DNA of 13,433 nucleotides from Flavobacterium psychrophilum (GCA_945878515.1 CAMCTL010000094.1:1-13433), one strand, 5' to 3'. Shown: positions 5,681 through 13,433, numbered from the stretch's first letter. Made by a program: numbers and translations. The notes: generated from the letters alone by a model not told the origin.

Positions 5681-8600
5681 TTACTCTCTCTCCCGCTCAA
5701 AACGGTCAAACATTTTGATATAGGTATTAAATGTTGGTCGGCTCTTGTTGTACAGTTGTACGTCGCCACTTTCTTTCATTACTGTAAGTAAACTTCTATA
5801 TCGTTCGATGTCAGTAATAATATCAATGGCTAAATCTACTTGGTCTTCAGCGCTTAAAGTGCCATAATAATTTAAGTTTTCTTTGTATTTGCCTATCAAT
5901 TTTTCTAGAAGTTGTTGTGCTTTCTTTTTTTCGCCTACTTCATAGTAGCCTCTTGCAAAAGGTTCTACCATCGAGTAATAACCAAATTTCTCAACTGGCA
6001 TTTCTGTCAGCGACAGTTCGATTACTTTTTTTGCTTTTTCTAACTTTCCTTCCGCAATCAGTTTGTCCATTAATCTGGATAGAATCGACCGATAAGAAAT
6101 ACTGTTTTTTTTAGTTTCAGGATCGTGATAAATATCGCCTTTGCTATTACCCCAATCCCATTTCATTACTATAGAATACATTTTATCAGAATCAAGTCCC
6201 CCCATATCCATTGGGCTGGTGTCTTTTTCCATTTTGGTTTTTATTGGAACTAATTTGTAAATCATTCCTTCTAGTTGCAGGTAGTTTTTCATCCACAAAT
6301 AATCCTCATCATCAAATGCACCTGGACTAAAATAGATTGGTCTTTTCCAGTTGTTATTGGCTACAAGATCAAGCATCATCAAACGGTTTTTGTATAAAGC
6401 GCTTCCTTTGATTTCAATATCAATATAAGAAACAATGGAATCATTAAATTTCGTGGCAACAACTTTATTTTTGATAATATTGTTTTTGTCCACAGGAATC
6501 CTGATTTTATTCGTTGGATAAAAATGTATTGTTTGTCCGTTTTGCATTTCAACAATCGACTTCGGGTTTTTAATAAAATCGATAAAATCTTTAATTTCCC
6601 AACGACTTTCTACTTTAGGAATATGTGCAGTGTAGTCTAATTTATCTCCCACATATTCGTCGTGAACAAATGAAATAGGCAACGGATTGGATTCGTAGGT
6701 TTTGGTTTTCATTTGATCAATATACCAATCGGTCATAAATAGACTCGTGTTTACAATCTTAACATCGGTTCTAATGTGTTCAATTTCTTGAGCATACCAA
6801 AGTGGGAAAGTGTCATTGTCGCCAATGGTAAACAAAATCGCATTCGGATCACAAGATTCTAAATAGGCTTTCGCCAATGCTGTAGCAGTGTATTTCTCGG
6901 ATCGATCGTGATCGTCCCAATTTTGGAAAGCCATAAGGCTTGGAACGGCCAATAAACTTGCGCCAACAATTAATCCGCCAGCAATTTTTGGCGCTAGATA
7001 TTGCTGAAGTGTTTCATACAAGGAATACACTCCGAAACCTATCCAAATAGCAAAAACATAAAACGAACCCACCAAAGCATAATCTCTTTCTCGAGGTTCA
7101 AAAGGTCTTTCGTTTAGATAAACTTTTAAGGCAAGACCCATAAATAGGAACAAAACCAGAAGAACGTAGAAACTTTTTCGGTCTCTACTGGCGTGATACA
7201 TTATACCGATAAGTCCAAAAATTAAGGGTAAAAAGAAATAAGCATTTCGTCCTTTATTGTTCAACACATCCGAAGGTAAGTTTTGTTGTTTGCCCAAATG
7301 CAATTCGTCTATAAAAGGAATACCACTGAGCCAGTTTCCGTCCTGATAGTCATATTTTCCTTGAATATCGTTTTGGCGTCCAACGAAATTCCACATCAAA
7401 TAGCGAAAATACATATAGCCAAACTGATATTCAACCATAAACCTCAAATTATCTATAGTAGCGGGTTTTTCAACAATCAAATAATCGCTATACGTTTTTA
7501 AAAATTTCACATAATCCTCGGTGTCCAATTGCTTTTGAGCATATCCTTTTCTAAATTCGGCAACCGTTTTTTCAATTTCATTTCTCAACTGCGCTGTGGC
7601 TTGAGCCAAATCTTCTTCTGAAAGTTGCTCTGGATCTACACCATATTTTGATAAATCTTCCTCGAAAGGATAGTTAGGATTTACTTTAAATTCTGGTGGA
7701 TTGGTGAAACTGATATAATTAGCAATATTGTCGCCACTCCATAATCTTGGTAGAAAAGTTTTTTGATTGTCATCGCTATTTTGCTCCGCATTTTTGAAAT
7801 TATTTACAATAATATATTTGCCTGTTTTATAATCTCTTTCATAATTTGGCGCCTTATCAAGATAAGGGTTTTCTTCATCCAATCCAGCAAAAGCTTCGGT
7901 GTACTGTGGGCCGTAAAACAATGGGTTTGTGCCGTATTGTTCCCTGTTATAATAAGCCAAAACTTCTCGTGCATCTGATGGTTTGTTTTCGTTGATTACT
8001 GTATTTGCATTTGCACGAATAGGCAACATCATCCAAGTCGAAAATCCTATCAAAATGAAAAGAATGCATAAAACTAGGGTGTTTGCTTTTATCAATCCTT
8101 TGTTACGGGTGTATTTTAGACTAAAATAAAAGAATGCTATAAGCAATAAAACCGCAAAAATTGTTCCTGAATCGAACGGCAATCCTAGCTCGTTGACCAT
8201 AAATACTTCTGTTTTACCAAAGAAAGCCATTGTCAAAGGCAATAATAATTTGAAAATAAACAATAAAATGGCAACAACTACAACATTCGCAATGATAAAA
8301 TTTTTGATTGTAACTTCTTTATAATGTTTGAAATAATAAAGAAAACCAATAGCTGGAATGGTTAATAACGCCATAAAATGCACTCCAAAAGTAAGGCCAA
8401 CAACTAGAGAAATAATCAACAACCATTTGTTCCCTTTTGGCGAATCCATATCTTGTTCCCAACGCAATCCCAACCAAAAAAGCAAAGCGATGAAAAGCGA
8501 GGCCATAGCATAAACCTCCGCCTCAACAGCACTTGCCCAAAAACTATCCGAAAAAGTAAATGCCAAAGCACCCACAAAAGAACTTCCAAGAATTACAATA

Positions 8601-8953
8601 GCATTATTTTTATTGACCTCAGAATACTGCGAAATAATTTTTTTCAGAATCATCGACGAAGACCAAAATAGAAATAAAATCGTAAATGCACTAGAAAAAA
8701 CCGACATCATATTAACCATCAAAGCAATATGATTGTCATCAATTGCAAACATAGAAAAGAAGGCGCCAATCATTTGATACAATGGCGCTCCAGGCGGATG
8801 GCCTACTTGTAGTTTTGCGGATGTGGCAATGTATTCTCCACAATCCCAAAAACTCATTGTGGGTTCAACGGTTAAAGTATAGGTTATCAATGCGATTGCA
8901 AATACAAACCAACCCGTAATTGTATTCCATTTATTGAAATTAAATGTTGTCAT
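5681..8953 (-). CDS. DUF2723 multi-pass membrane protein (PMT-like, GT-C type)
   Basis: A 1090-residue integral membrane protein of the DUF2723 family, which is widespread in Bacteroidota and resembles protein O-mannosyltransferases. Such enzymes move sugar from a lipid carrier to acceptors outside the membrane; the real donor and acceptor here are not known. The N-terminus has a membrane segment (about 13-30) followed by FWDCGEYIATS (W36, D37, E40) and GHPPGAPLY (from G51). These match the acidic loop-1 motif and following HPP segment of this fold. Many hydrophobic segments fill residues up to about 310, then comes a large soluble part, then more membrane segments about 570-690 with NERPFEPRERDYALVG, followed by GDNDTFPLWYAQEIEH. 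The C-terminal 150 residues are helical and TPR-like (KAKKVIELSL..., KKAQQLLEKLIGKYK). The ATG at 8951-8953 begins MTTFNFNKWN, as is usual. The gene is monocistronic, with a strong terminator. No clear promoter is visible upstream. Confidence 0.88.
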   Translation of the reverse strand: MTTFNFNKWNTITGWFVFAIALITYTLTVEPTMSFWDCGEYIATSAKLQVGHPPGAPLYQMIGAFFSMFAIDDNHIALMVNMMSVFSSAFTILFLFWSSSMILKKIISQYSEVNKNNAIVILGSSFVGALAFTFSDSFWASAVEAEVYAMASLFIALLFWLGLRWEQDMDSPKGNKWLLIISLVVGLTFGVHFMALLTIPAIGFLYYFKHYKEVTIKNFIIANVVVVAILLFIFKLLLPLTMAFFGKTEVFMVNELGLPFDSGTIFAVLLLIAFFYFSLKYTRNKGLIKANTLVLCILFILIGFSTWMMLPIRANANTVINENKPSDAREVLAYYNREQYGTNPLFYGPQYTEAFAGLDEENPYLDKAPNYERDYKTGKYIIVNNFKNAEQNSDDNQKTFLPRLWSGDNIANYISFTNPPEFKVNPNYPFEEDLSKYGVDPEQLSEEDLAQATAQLRNEIEKTVAEFRKGYAQKQLDTEDYVKFLKTYSDYLIVEKPATIDNLRFMVEYQFGYMYFRYLMWNFVGRQNDIQGKYDYQDGNWLSGIPFIDELHLGKQQNLPSDVLNNKGRNAYFFLPLIFGLIGIMYHASRDRKSFYVLLVLFLFMGLALKVYLNERPFEPRERDYALVGSFYVFAIWIGFGVYSLYETLQQYLAPKIAGGLIVGASLLAVPSLMAFQNWDDHDRSEKYTATALAKAYLESCDPNAILFTIGDNDTFPLWYAQEIEHIRTDVKIVNTSLFMTDWYIDQMKTKTYESNPLPISFVHDEYVGDKLDYTAHIPKVESRWEIKDFIDFIKNPKSIVEMQNGQTIHFYPTNKIRIPVDKNNIIKNKVVATKFNDSIVSYIDIEIKGSALYKNRLMMLDLVANNNWKRPIYFSPGAFDDEDYLWMKNYLQLEGMIYKLVPIKTKMEKDTSPMDMGGLDSDKMYSIVMKWDWGNSKGDIYHDPETKKNSISYRSILSRLMDKLIAEGKLEKAKKVIELSLTEMPVEKFGYYSMVEPFARGYYEVGEKKKAQQLLEKLIGKYKENLNYYGTLSAEDQVDLAIDIITDIERYRSLLTVMKESGDVQLYNKSRPTFNTYIKMFDRFERERE

Positions 8954-9129
8954 ATTTATATTCTAGGATTTATTTTTTCGAGATACAAAGAAAATGTTTT
9001 TTTACGGAAAGACACGTGCATTAGCAAAAATTTCAAAAACAAATTGTGATGATTCTTATTAGTTGAATTTGAATTATACTAACCTTAAAAATCGCATTTT
9101 ATTTTATTTGAATAAAAAAAGATTAAAAA

Positions 9130-9160
9130 TTTGCAGAAATTAAAATTTGTACTAAATTTG
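9130..9160 (+). promoter_or_regulatory. Bacteroidota-type promoter of tRNA-Gln
   Basis: TTTG (9130-9133), a 19-nt spacer, then TAAATTTG (9153-9160). This fits the primary sigma consensus TTTG / TAnnTTTG fully. Transcription start would be near 9167, leaving about 16 nt of 5' leader before the tRNA. Confidence 0.85.
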
Positions 9161-9183
9161 CACTCGCTTAACGGCAAAGGAAT

Positions 9184-9254
9184 TGGTCTATGGTGTAATG
9201 GTAACACAACTGTTTTTGGTGCAGTCTTTCTAGGTTCGAGTCCTAGTAGACCAA
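9184..9254 (+). tRNA. tRNA-Gln(TTG)
   Basis: The full cloverleaf can be drawn by hand. The acceptor is TGGTCTA/TAGACCA (7 bp). The D arm is GTGT/ACAC with a short loop containing GG. The anticodon arm is ACTGT/GCAGT with loop TTTTGGT, giving anticodon TTG for CAA (and CAG by wobble). The T arm is CTAGG/CCTAG with loop TTCGAGT. The discriminator base is A at 9254. The 3' CCA is not encoded (the next bases are CAA), so it must be added by the CCA-adding enzyme. It has its own promoter and terminator and stands alone. Confidence 0.97.
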
Positions 9255-9255
9255 C

Positions 9256-9288
9256 AAAAAAACCTCTCAAACAATGAGAGGTTTTTTA
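9256..9288. terminator. Bidirectional terminator between tRNA-Gln and the universal stress gene
   Basis: Stem CCTCTCA (9263-9269) / TGAGAGG (9275-9281) with loop AACAA, flanked by A7 and T6 that extend the pairing. It starts right after the tRNA and gives a U-tract in either direction. It can therefore end the tRNA transcript on the plus strand and the usp transcript, whose stop is at 9309, on the minus strand. Confidence 0.9.
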
Positions 9289-9308
9289 TTTAGTAGAAAA
9301 AGGAAATA

Positions 9309-10133
9309 TTATATTTTGAAAGTCATTATTGGTTTTGACGCATGATTAACTATGTCCTCGCTAATGCTGCCGTTAAAAAAATGAGCCAATCCTGTTCGCC
9401 CGTGGGTACAGATTCCTATCAAGTCCGCATTTACTTCATTTGCAAAATTAACAATGCCATTTTCTATATTAGTATCATTATAAATATGGCTAGAATAGTT
9501 TTGAAGTTCAAAATTGGATACGAAATTCTTTATTTTTAATTCGGTAGCAGCTGTTGTTTTGAAGCTTGCAGGAGAACAAATTGTCACTAATGATAGTTTT
9601 GATTCAAATATTTTTGCAAATGTTAGCATTTTTGCAAACGGTTCTTTAGATTCCTCTGAAAAATCGCAAGCAAAAACAATATGATTTGGTTCAAACTGCG
9701 CTTCTTCTTTCTTAATAACCAAAACTGGAATTTTAGAATGTCGAACAATTTTTTCAGTATTAGAACCTACTAGCAATTCTTTAAATCCAGATGTTCCATG
9801 CGACCCCATAATTATTAAATCTACATTGTTTTTTGCGGCAGCATCGATAACGCCTAAATCAACTTTATTGAATTCGATGGATTCCAATACTTCGATTCCC
9901 ACAAGAAACTCGGAATCCATTAATTGTTCAAGTTTATCTATAGCTTTGTTTTTAAAAAAAATAATCTCAGGAACGCTATTGCTATCGCCAAAAGGATCAT
10001 TTGATAAATGCGGCATCTCCAAGATGTGCAAAAGAATGATTTCAAAATTGTTTTTTCTAGCAATTTTTGCTGCTACTTTTAATGCTTCAACTGAATAGTC
10101 AGAAAAATCGATAGGTACTAAAATACGTTTCAT
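9309..10133 (-). CDS. Universal stress protein, tandem UspA domains
   Basis: A 274-residue cytoplasmic protein made of two UspA domains. Domain 1 (residues 1 to about 142) starts MKRILVPIDFSDYSVEAL and keeps the ATP-binding pattern G-2x-G-9x-G-S: G110-SH-G113, then G123-S124 (GSHGTSG...VGSNTEKIV). Domain 2 (about 150-274) starts HIVFACDFSEESKEPF and ends CTHGRTGLAHFFNGSISEDI. The first glycine of its nucleotide motif is replaced by Cys, while the rest of the pattern is kept, so binding there may be altered. Proteins of this type are induced in stress or growth arrest; the exact job is unknown. It lies divergent from the rimP operon with a 181-nt gap. I found no exact minus-strand promoter. 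Confidence 0.92.
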   Translation of the reverse strand: MKRILVPIDFSDYSVEALKVAAKIARKNNFEIILLHILEMPHLSNDPFGDSNSVPEIIFFKNKAIDKLEQLMDSEFLVGIEVLESIEFNKVDLGVIDAAAKNNVDLIIMGSHGTSGFKELLVGSNTEKIVRHSKIPVLVIKKEEAQFEPNHIVFACDFSEESKEPFAKMLTFAKIFESKLSLVTICSPASFKTTAATELKIKNFVSNFELQNYSSHIYNDTNIENGIVNFANEVNADLIGICTHGRTGLAHFFNGSISEDIVNHASKPIMTFKI

Positions 10134-10222
10134 AGATAATTTTTTTTTAAATTATTTGATAAATTCAACATCAAAATCCAATGGAATAAAACTACAATTT
10201 TTTTTTACATAAAACAAACATT

Positions 10223-10252
10223 TTTGATTTAAAAAAAATAACACTACATTTG
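10223..10252 (+). promoter_or_regulatory. Bacteroidota-type promoter of the rimP-nusA-infB operon
   Basis: TTTG (10223-10226), an 18-nt spacer and TACATTTG (10245-10252), a full match to the TTTG / TAnnTTTG consensus. Expected transcription start is near 10259, giving a leader of about 55 nt before the rimP ATG. The leader contains a terminator-like hairpin. Confidence 0.85.
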
Positions 10253-10279
10253 CGCAGTTATTTACTAAAAAATTAGATA

Positions 10280-10318
10280 ATGAGGGAAGCAATGCTTCCC
10301 TCTTTTTATAAAATATGA
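10280..10318 (+). CDS. Possible 12-codon leader ORF upstream of rimP
   Basis: ATG at 10280 reads [12 protein letters not shown] and stops at TGA 10316-10318. The stop overlaps the rimP start codon (ATG 10315-10317) as ATGA, the classic layout of translational coupling. The whole leader hairpin lies inside this frame, so a translating ribosome would melt it. It has no similarity I recognise and could be chance in such a short stretch. The evidence is only position and overlap. Confidence 0.35.
   Translation: MREAMLPSFYKI
10282..10307 (+). terminator. Leader hairpin with U-tract, putative attenuator of rimP-nusA-infB
   Basis: Perfect 9-bp stem, GAGGGAAGC (10282-10290) and GCTTCCCTC (10294-10302), with a 3-nt loop, followed directly by T5 (10303-10307). 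This has the form of an intrinsic terminator, yet it lies between the operon promoter and the first gene, about 23 nt after the expected transcription start. There is no gene upstream on this strand that needs ending. Premature termination control of an operon encoding NusA is plausible by analogy with NusA autoregulation in Escherichia coli (inference). Confidence 0.7.
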
Positions 10319-10779
10319 CATTTAAAGAAAAAGTAAACGGCTTGGTAATTGAGGGATTGTTAGAAAAGCCATCAATTTTCCTTATTGATTTGAACATAAC
10401 GGATAATTTCAAAATTATCGTGAACTTAGATGGCGATAATGGAGTAGCTTTGCAGGATTGTATTGATATTAGTCGATTTATAGAAAATAATTTAGATCGA
10501 GAAGAGCAAGATTTTTCTTTAGAAGTAGCGTCAGTAGGCATAGGATCACCATTAAAAATGATACGACAATACAAAAAGAACGTTAGCAGAACATTAATTG
10601 TGAAATTAGAAACAGAAACTATTGAAGCAGAATTAGTTGAAGCTAATGATAATTTTATAATTTTGTCGTGGAAAGCAAGAGAGACCAAAAAAATTGGAAA
10701 AGGAAAAGAAACAGTTCTAAAAAGACTGGAAATACCCTATATAGAAATTAAGGAAGCAGTTGTTACAGTAACATTTTAA
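10315..10779 (+). CDS. rimP: Ribosome maturation factor RimP
   Basis: A 154-residue RimP protein, which binds free 30S subunits and helps their assembly. The N-terminal alpha/beta domain has the family pattern [19 protein letters not shown] (E. coli equivalent DSENGVNVDDC). It is followed by [20 protein letters not shown], which matches the LEVSSPGLDRPL region of other RimPs with SVG in place of SPG. The C-terminal SH3-like domain covers about residues 85-154 and ends [13 protein letters not shown]. Length matches the family (about 150). The ATG at 10315 has no Shine-Dalgarno sequence and overlaps the stop of a possible leader ORF. nusA follows after 13 nt, so the two are co-transcribed. Confidence 0.95.
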   Translation: MTFKEKVNGLVIEGLLEKPSIFLIDLNITDNFKIIVNLDGDNGVALQDCIDISRFIENNLDREEQDFSLEVASVGIGSPLKMIRQYKKNVSRTLIVKLETETIEAELVEANDNFIILSWKARETKKIGKGKETVLKRLEIPYIEIKEAVVTVTF

Positions 10780-10792
10780 TTAGATAGTTGGC

Positions 10793-12046
10793 ATGGAAAA
10801 TTTAGCATTAATCGATTCATTTTCAGAGTTTAAAGACGATAAACTTATTGATCGTGTAACGCTTATGGCGATTTTAGAAGATGTGTTTAGAAATGCATTG
10901 AAGAAAAAATTTGGATCAGACGATAATTTCGATATTATTATCAATCCTGATAAGGGCGATATGGAAATCTGGCAAAGAAGGGTTATCGTTGCAGATGATG
11001 ATGTAGATTTAGATCATTTGGAAATTTCACTTACAGATGCTCGTAAAATTGAGCCTGATTTTGAAATTGGTGAAGAAGTTTCTGAAGAAGTAAAGTTAAT
11101 AGATTTAGGAAGAAGAGCTATTTTGGCTTTAAGACAAAACTTGATTTCGAAAATTCATGAACACGACAATACTAATCTTTACAAACAATTTAAAGATTTA
11201 ATTGGCGAAATTTATACTGCCGAAGTGCATCACGTTCGTCCAAGAGTTGTTATCCTATTAGATGATGATGGCAATGAAATTGTTTTACCAAAAGAAAAAC
11301 AAATTCCATCTGACTTTTTCCGCAAAGGAGATAACGTTCGTGGAATCATTGAAAGCGTTGAATTAAAAGGTAATAAACCTCAGATAATTATGTCAAGAAC
11401 TTCAGAAAGGTTCTTAGAAAAATTATTCGAACAAGAAATTCCAGAAGTTTTTGATGGTTTGATTATGGTGAAAAATGTAGTTAGAATTCCTGGCGAAAAA
11501 GCAAAAGTAGCCGTTGATTCTTATGATGACAGAATTGACCCTGTTGGTGCTTGTGTTGGAATGAAAGGATCTCGTATTCACGGAATAGTTCGCGAATTAG
11601 GAAATGAAAATATTGATGTAATTAACTACACCAGCAATATTCAATTGTTCATTACAAGAGCGTTAAGTCCCGCAAAAGTTTCTTCTATTAAGATTAATGA
11701 GGACACCAAAAGAGCAGAAGTATTCCTAAAATTAGAAGAAGTTTCTAAGGCAATTGGTAGAGGAGGTCACAATATTAAGCTAGCCGGACAATTAACTGGT
11801 TATGAACTAGATGTCATCCGAGAAGGAGATGTAGCTGGTACTGTTGCAGATGACGACGATGTTGAATTAACGGAGTTTTCAGATGAAATTGAAGATTGGG
11901 TTATTGAGGAATTTGCGAAAATTGGTTTGGATACAGCAAAAAGTATTTTGAAACAAGACGTAAATGATTTAGTTAGAAGAACAGATTTAGAAGAGGAAAC
12001 TATTCTGGATGTAATGAGAATTTTAACAGAAGAATTTGACAGTTAG
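10793..12046 (+). CDS. nusA: Transcription termination/antitermination factor NusA
   Basis: A 417-residue NusA, which binds RNA polymerase and nascent RNA and modulates pausing, termination and antitermination. The RNA-polymerase-binding N-terminal domain covers residues 1 to about 130. The S1 domain covers about 137-202 (IYTAEVHHV...GDNVRGIIESV). KH1 has GACVGMKGSRIHGIVREL (GMKG 256-259) and KH2 has SKAIGRGGHNIKLAGQLTGY (GRGG 322-325). After an acidic stretch (DDDDVE, from 353) there is one helical tail (368-415, EDWVIEEFAKIGLDTAKSIL...) that looks like a single acidic-repeat or helix-hairpin-helix unit. E. coli NusA (495 residues) has two such repeats, so this is a shorter form. It lies 13 nt after rimP and 146 nt before infB. 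Confidence 0.97.
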   Translation: MENLALIDSFSEFKDDKLIDRVTLMAILEDVFRNALKKKFGSDDNFDIIINPDKGDMEIWQRRVIVADDDVDLDHLEISLTDARKIEPDFEIGEEVSEEVKLIDLGRRAILALRQNLISKIHEHDNTNLYKQFKDLIGEIYTAEVHHVRPRVVILLDDDGNEIVLPKEKQIPSDFFRKGDNVRGIIESVELKGNKPQIIMSRTSERFLEKLFEQEIPEVFDGLIMVKNVVRIPGEKAKVAVDSYDDRIDPVGACVGMKGSRIHGIVRELGNENIDVINYTSNIQLFITRALSPAKVSSIKINEDTKRAEVFLKLEEVSKAIGRGGHNIKLAGQLTGYELDVIREGDVAGTVADDDDVELTEFSDEIEDWVIEEFAKIGLDTAKSILKQDVNDLVRRTDLEEETILDVMRILTEEFDS

Positions 12047-12192
12047 TCAAGTCTTTTAAAAATAAATTTTGAACCTTATTTTATTTCTCTAGGCGAGATT
12101 TACTTTGAGGAAAAAATAAAAAAATCTTCCTTACTTTCCTCTAAATTGTAGAGGAATAGAGTTAGAAAAAAATGAAATATTAAAAAGGTTTT
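12047..12192 (+). promoter_or_regulatory. nusA-infB intergenic leader with alternative pairings
   Basis: This 146-nt gap is long for the inside of an operon. It holds a perfect 8-bp hairpin, TTCCTCTA (12136-12143) / TAGAGGAA (12149-12156), with a 5-nt loop. The same left arm can also pair with GAGGAAA (12107-12113) upstream, using TTTCCTC (12135-12141), and the two pairings exclude each other. No T-tract follows on the plus strand, so it is not a simple terminator. I see no full promoter. A role in infB expression or RNA processing is only inferred. Confidence 0.4.
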
Positions 12193-13433
12193 ATGTCCGA
12201 AGAGAAAGTTATTAGAATAAACAAGGTTTTAAGGGAATTTAATATTTCTTTAGAAAGAGCTGTGGATTACCTTAAAGATAAAGGTATTGCTATTGTATCA
12301 AATCCCAACACAAAAATTTCTGATGCAGAATATAACATTTTGCAAAATCAATTTGCGGGAGACAAAGGCAACAAAGAGGCTTCTAAAGAGGTAGGTGAGG
12401 AAAAAAGGAAAGAAAAAGAAGCGTTGCGAATTGAAAGAGAGAAAGAAGTTGAGGATAAACGCAAACAAGACGAAGAACGTCAGAGAAATCAGGAAGTTAT
12501 AAGAGCAAGGGTCAATCTTTCCGGTCCTGTTCATGTGGGGAAAATAGACCTTAATCCTAAGAAAATTATTCCTGTTCCCGCACCAGAGCCAGTTGTTGAA
12601 AAAATTACGACTCCAGTAACTGAAACTCCTAAAGTAAAACCAGAATATAAAGAACCTATTCAAAAAGAATCTCTTCCTAAGGAACCTATTCAAGATATAA
12701 TTGCTACAGAAAAAACTGTTATAGAAAAAACTGTTGCAAAGAACATTGAGTTTAAACCTGTAGCTGAGAAACAAGAAATAAAAAAAGAGGTTGCGCCAAT
12801 CCAAAGAGAAATTCCCGAAGTGGTGCAAGCTACTGTTGAGGAATCAATTACTACAAAATACACCAAATTATCAGGTGCTACTTTGACGGGTCAGACCATT
12901 GACTTATCACAGTTTAATAAGCCTAAAAAGAAAAAGGAAGAACCTAAAATTACGCCTAATAAACCAGGAACTCCTGCTGCTCCAGGAAGTGCAGCAAACA
13001 ATGCTAATAAAAATAAGCGTAAAAGGATTGCTCCAAAACCAGGTGCGCCAAGACCTCCTGCAACTCCGGGAGTTCCAGGTGCGCCTAATCCAAATAAAAT
13101 TGTTCCAAATGCCGGCGGTGGTGGATTTAATGCCAATAGAGGAGCTAGACCTGGCTTCGTAAAAGGAGCAAGGCCAGCAATTACTGCCAAAGTTGAGCCT
13201 ACCGAAGAAGAAGTTAAAAACCAAATTAGAGAGACTTTAGAGAAACTGCAAGGAAAAGGCGGCAAATCGAAAGCGGCTAAATACAGAAGAGACAAAAGAG
13301 ATACACACCGTCAAAAATCAGATGACGAACAAAGAGCTTTAGACGAAGGTAGCAAAACCATCAAAGTTACCGAGTTTGTAACAGTTGGTGAAATCGCAAT
13401 TATGATGGATGTGCCAATTACTAAAGTGATTGG
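12193..13433 (+). CDS. infB: Translation initiation factor IF-2, N-terminal part (cut by window edge)
   Basis: The first 413 codons of IF-2, the GTPase that brings initiator tRNA to the 30S subunit. The ATG at 12193 begins MSEEKVIRINKVLREFNISL, the small IF2_N domain (about 1-55, VDYLKDKGIAIVSNPNTKIS). A long charged linker follows (Lys/Glu-rich at about 60-105, then a Pro/Val/Lys/Glu-rich stretch to about 230). Next come ATLTGQTIDLSQFNKPKKKK and a Pro/Gly/Ala/Asn-rich stretch (about 255-325). A basic segment (KAAKYRRDKRDTHRQK) leads into a second IF2_N-like motif, VTEFVTVGEIAIMMDVPITK, at the window end. The G domain lies beyond the edge. Such long disordered N-terminal regions are usual for Bacteroidota IF-2. 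Confidence 0.96.
   Translation, partial: MSEEKVIRINKVLREFNISLERAVDYLKDKGIAIVSNPNTKISDAEYNILQNQFAGDKGNKEASKEVGEEKRKEKEALRIEREKEVEDKRKQDEERQRNQEVIRARVNLSGPVHVGKIDLNPKKIIPVPAPEPVVEKITTPVTETPKVKPEYKEPIQKESLPKEPIQDIIATEKTVIEKTVAKNIEFKPVAEKQEIKKEVAPIQREIPEVVQATVEESITTKYTKLSGATLTGQTIDLSQFNKPKKKKEEPKITPNKPGTPAAPGSAANNANKNKRKRIAPKPGAPRPPATPGVPGAPNPNKIVPNAGGGGFNANRGARPGFVKGARPAITAKVEPTEEEVKNQIRETLEKLQGKGGKSKAAKYRRDKRDTHRQKSDDEQRALDEGSKTIKVTEFVTVGEIAIMMDVPITKVI

Noticed and set aside
5426..5791. 121-residue plus-strand open frame across the antitoxin, its promoter and the DUF2723 terminator
   Set aside because: It runs through a strong hairpin terminator and two supported minus-strand genes and has no domain.
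8954..9129. Promoter for the DUF2723 gene
   Set aside because: Minus-strand near matches (AATTTTTG, ACAATTTG) each miss key bases and have no paired -33 element.
9085..9270. 61-residue minus-strand frame over tRNA-Gln
   Set aside because: Overlaps the tRNA and its promoter; the LGLEPRKTAP-like peptide is the familiar artefact of translating a tRNA backwards.
10152..10688. 178-residue open frame opposite rimP
   Set aside because: Antisense to a secure rimP gene and its promoter; no recognisable domain.
12298..13295. Long open frames on the minus strand opposite infB
   Set aside because: Their composition (Phe/Asn/Arg-rich or Pro/Leu/Ala/Gly-rich) is simply the complement of the Lys/Glu-rich and Pro/Gly-rich IF-2 linker, and infB itself is clear on the plus strand.

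Overview
The window looks like a chromosomal segment from a member of the Bacteroidota, most likely Flavobacteriaceae and probably Flavobacterium or a close relative (inference). The DNA is AT-rich and genes lack Shine-Dalgarno sequences. Two genes carry near-perfect Bacteroidota promoters (TTTG, 18-19 nt, TAnnTTTG). The gene set (polA, a DUF2723 membrane protein, rimP-nusA-infB) is also typical of that group. Both ends cut a gene: polA on the left and infB on the right.

Layout: (1) 1-2492, minus strand: 5' part of polA (DNA polymerase I), with intact exonuclease and proofreading motifs and a polymerase domain cut by the window edge. (2) 2671-4276, plus strand: a membrane-anchored metallophosphoesterase, then a small thioredoxin-fold protein that has no cysteines. 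(3) 4318-5485, minus strand: a NodB polysaccharide deacetylase carrying an in-frame heptamer-repeat insertion, and upstream of it a two-gene toxin-antitoxin-like pair. The ParE/RelE-like toxin is broken by a one-base frameshift at an A6 run. (4) 5681-8953, minus strand: a 1090-residue DUF2723 multi-pass membrane protein ending at a strong hairpin terminator. (5) 9130-9288: promoter, tRNA-Gln(TTG) and a bidirectional terminator shared with the convergent universal stress protein gene (9309-10133, minus). (6) 10223-13433, plus strand: the translation/transcription operon rimP-nusA-infB, with a promoter and a leader hairpin that looks like an attenuator. The hairpin lies inside a 12-codon upstream ORF whose stop overlaps the rimP start.

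Most of the content is core housekeeping. The accessory part is the toxin-antitoxin remnant and the repeat insertion around 4600-5500. I see no new multi-gene system such as phage, CRISPR, defence island or biosynthetic cluster. The points most worth a second look are the rimP leader, the slippery-site frameshift in the toxin, the cysteine-free thioredoxin, the heptamer repeat captured in the deacetylase, and the mutually exclusive pairings in the nusA-infB gap. All assignments come from reading motifs and translations by eye; no database search was run.
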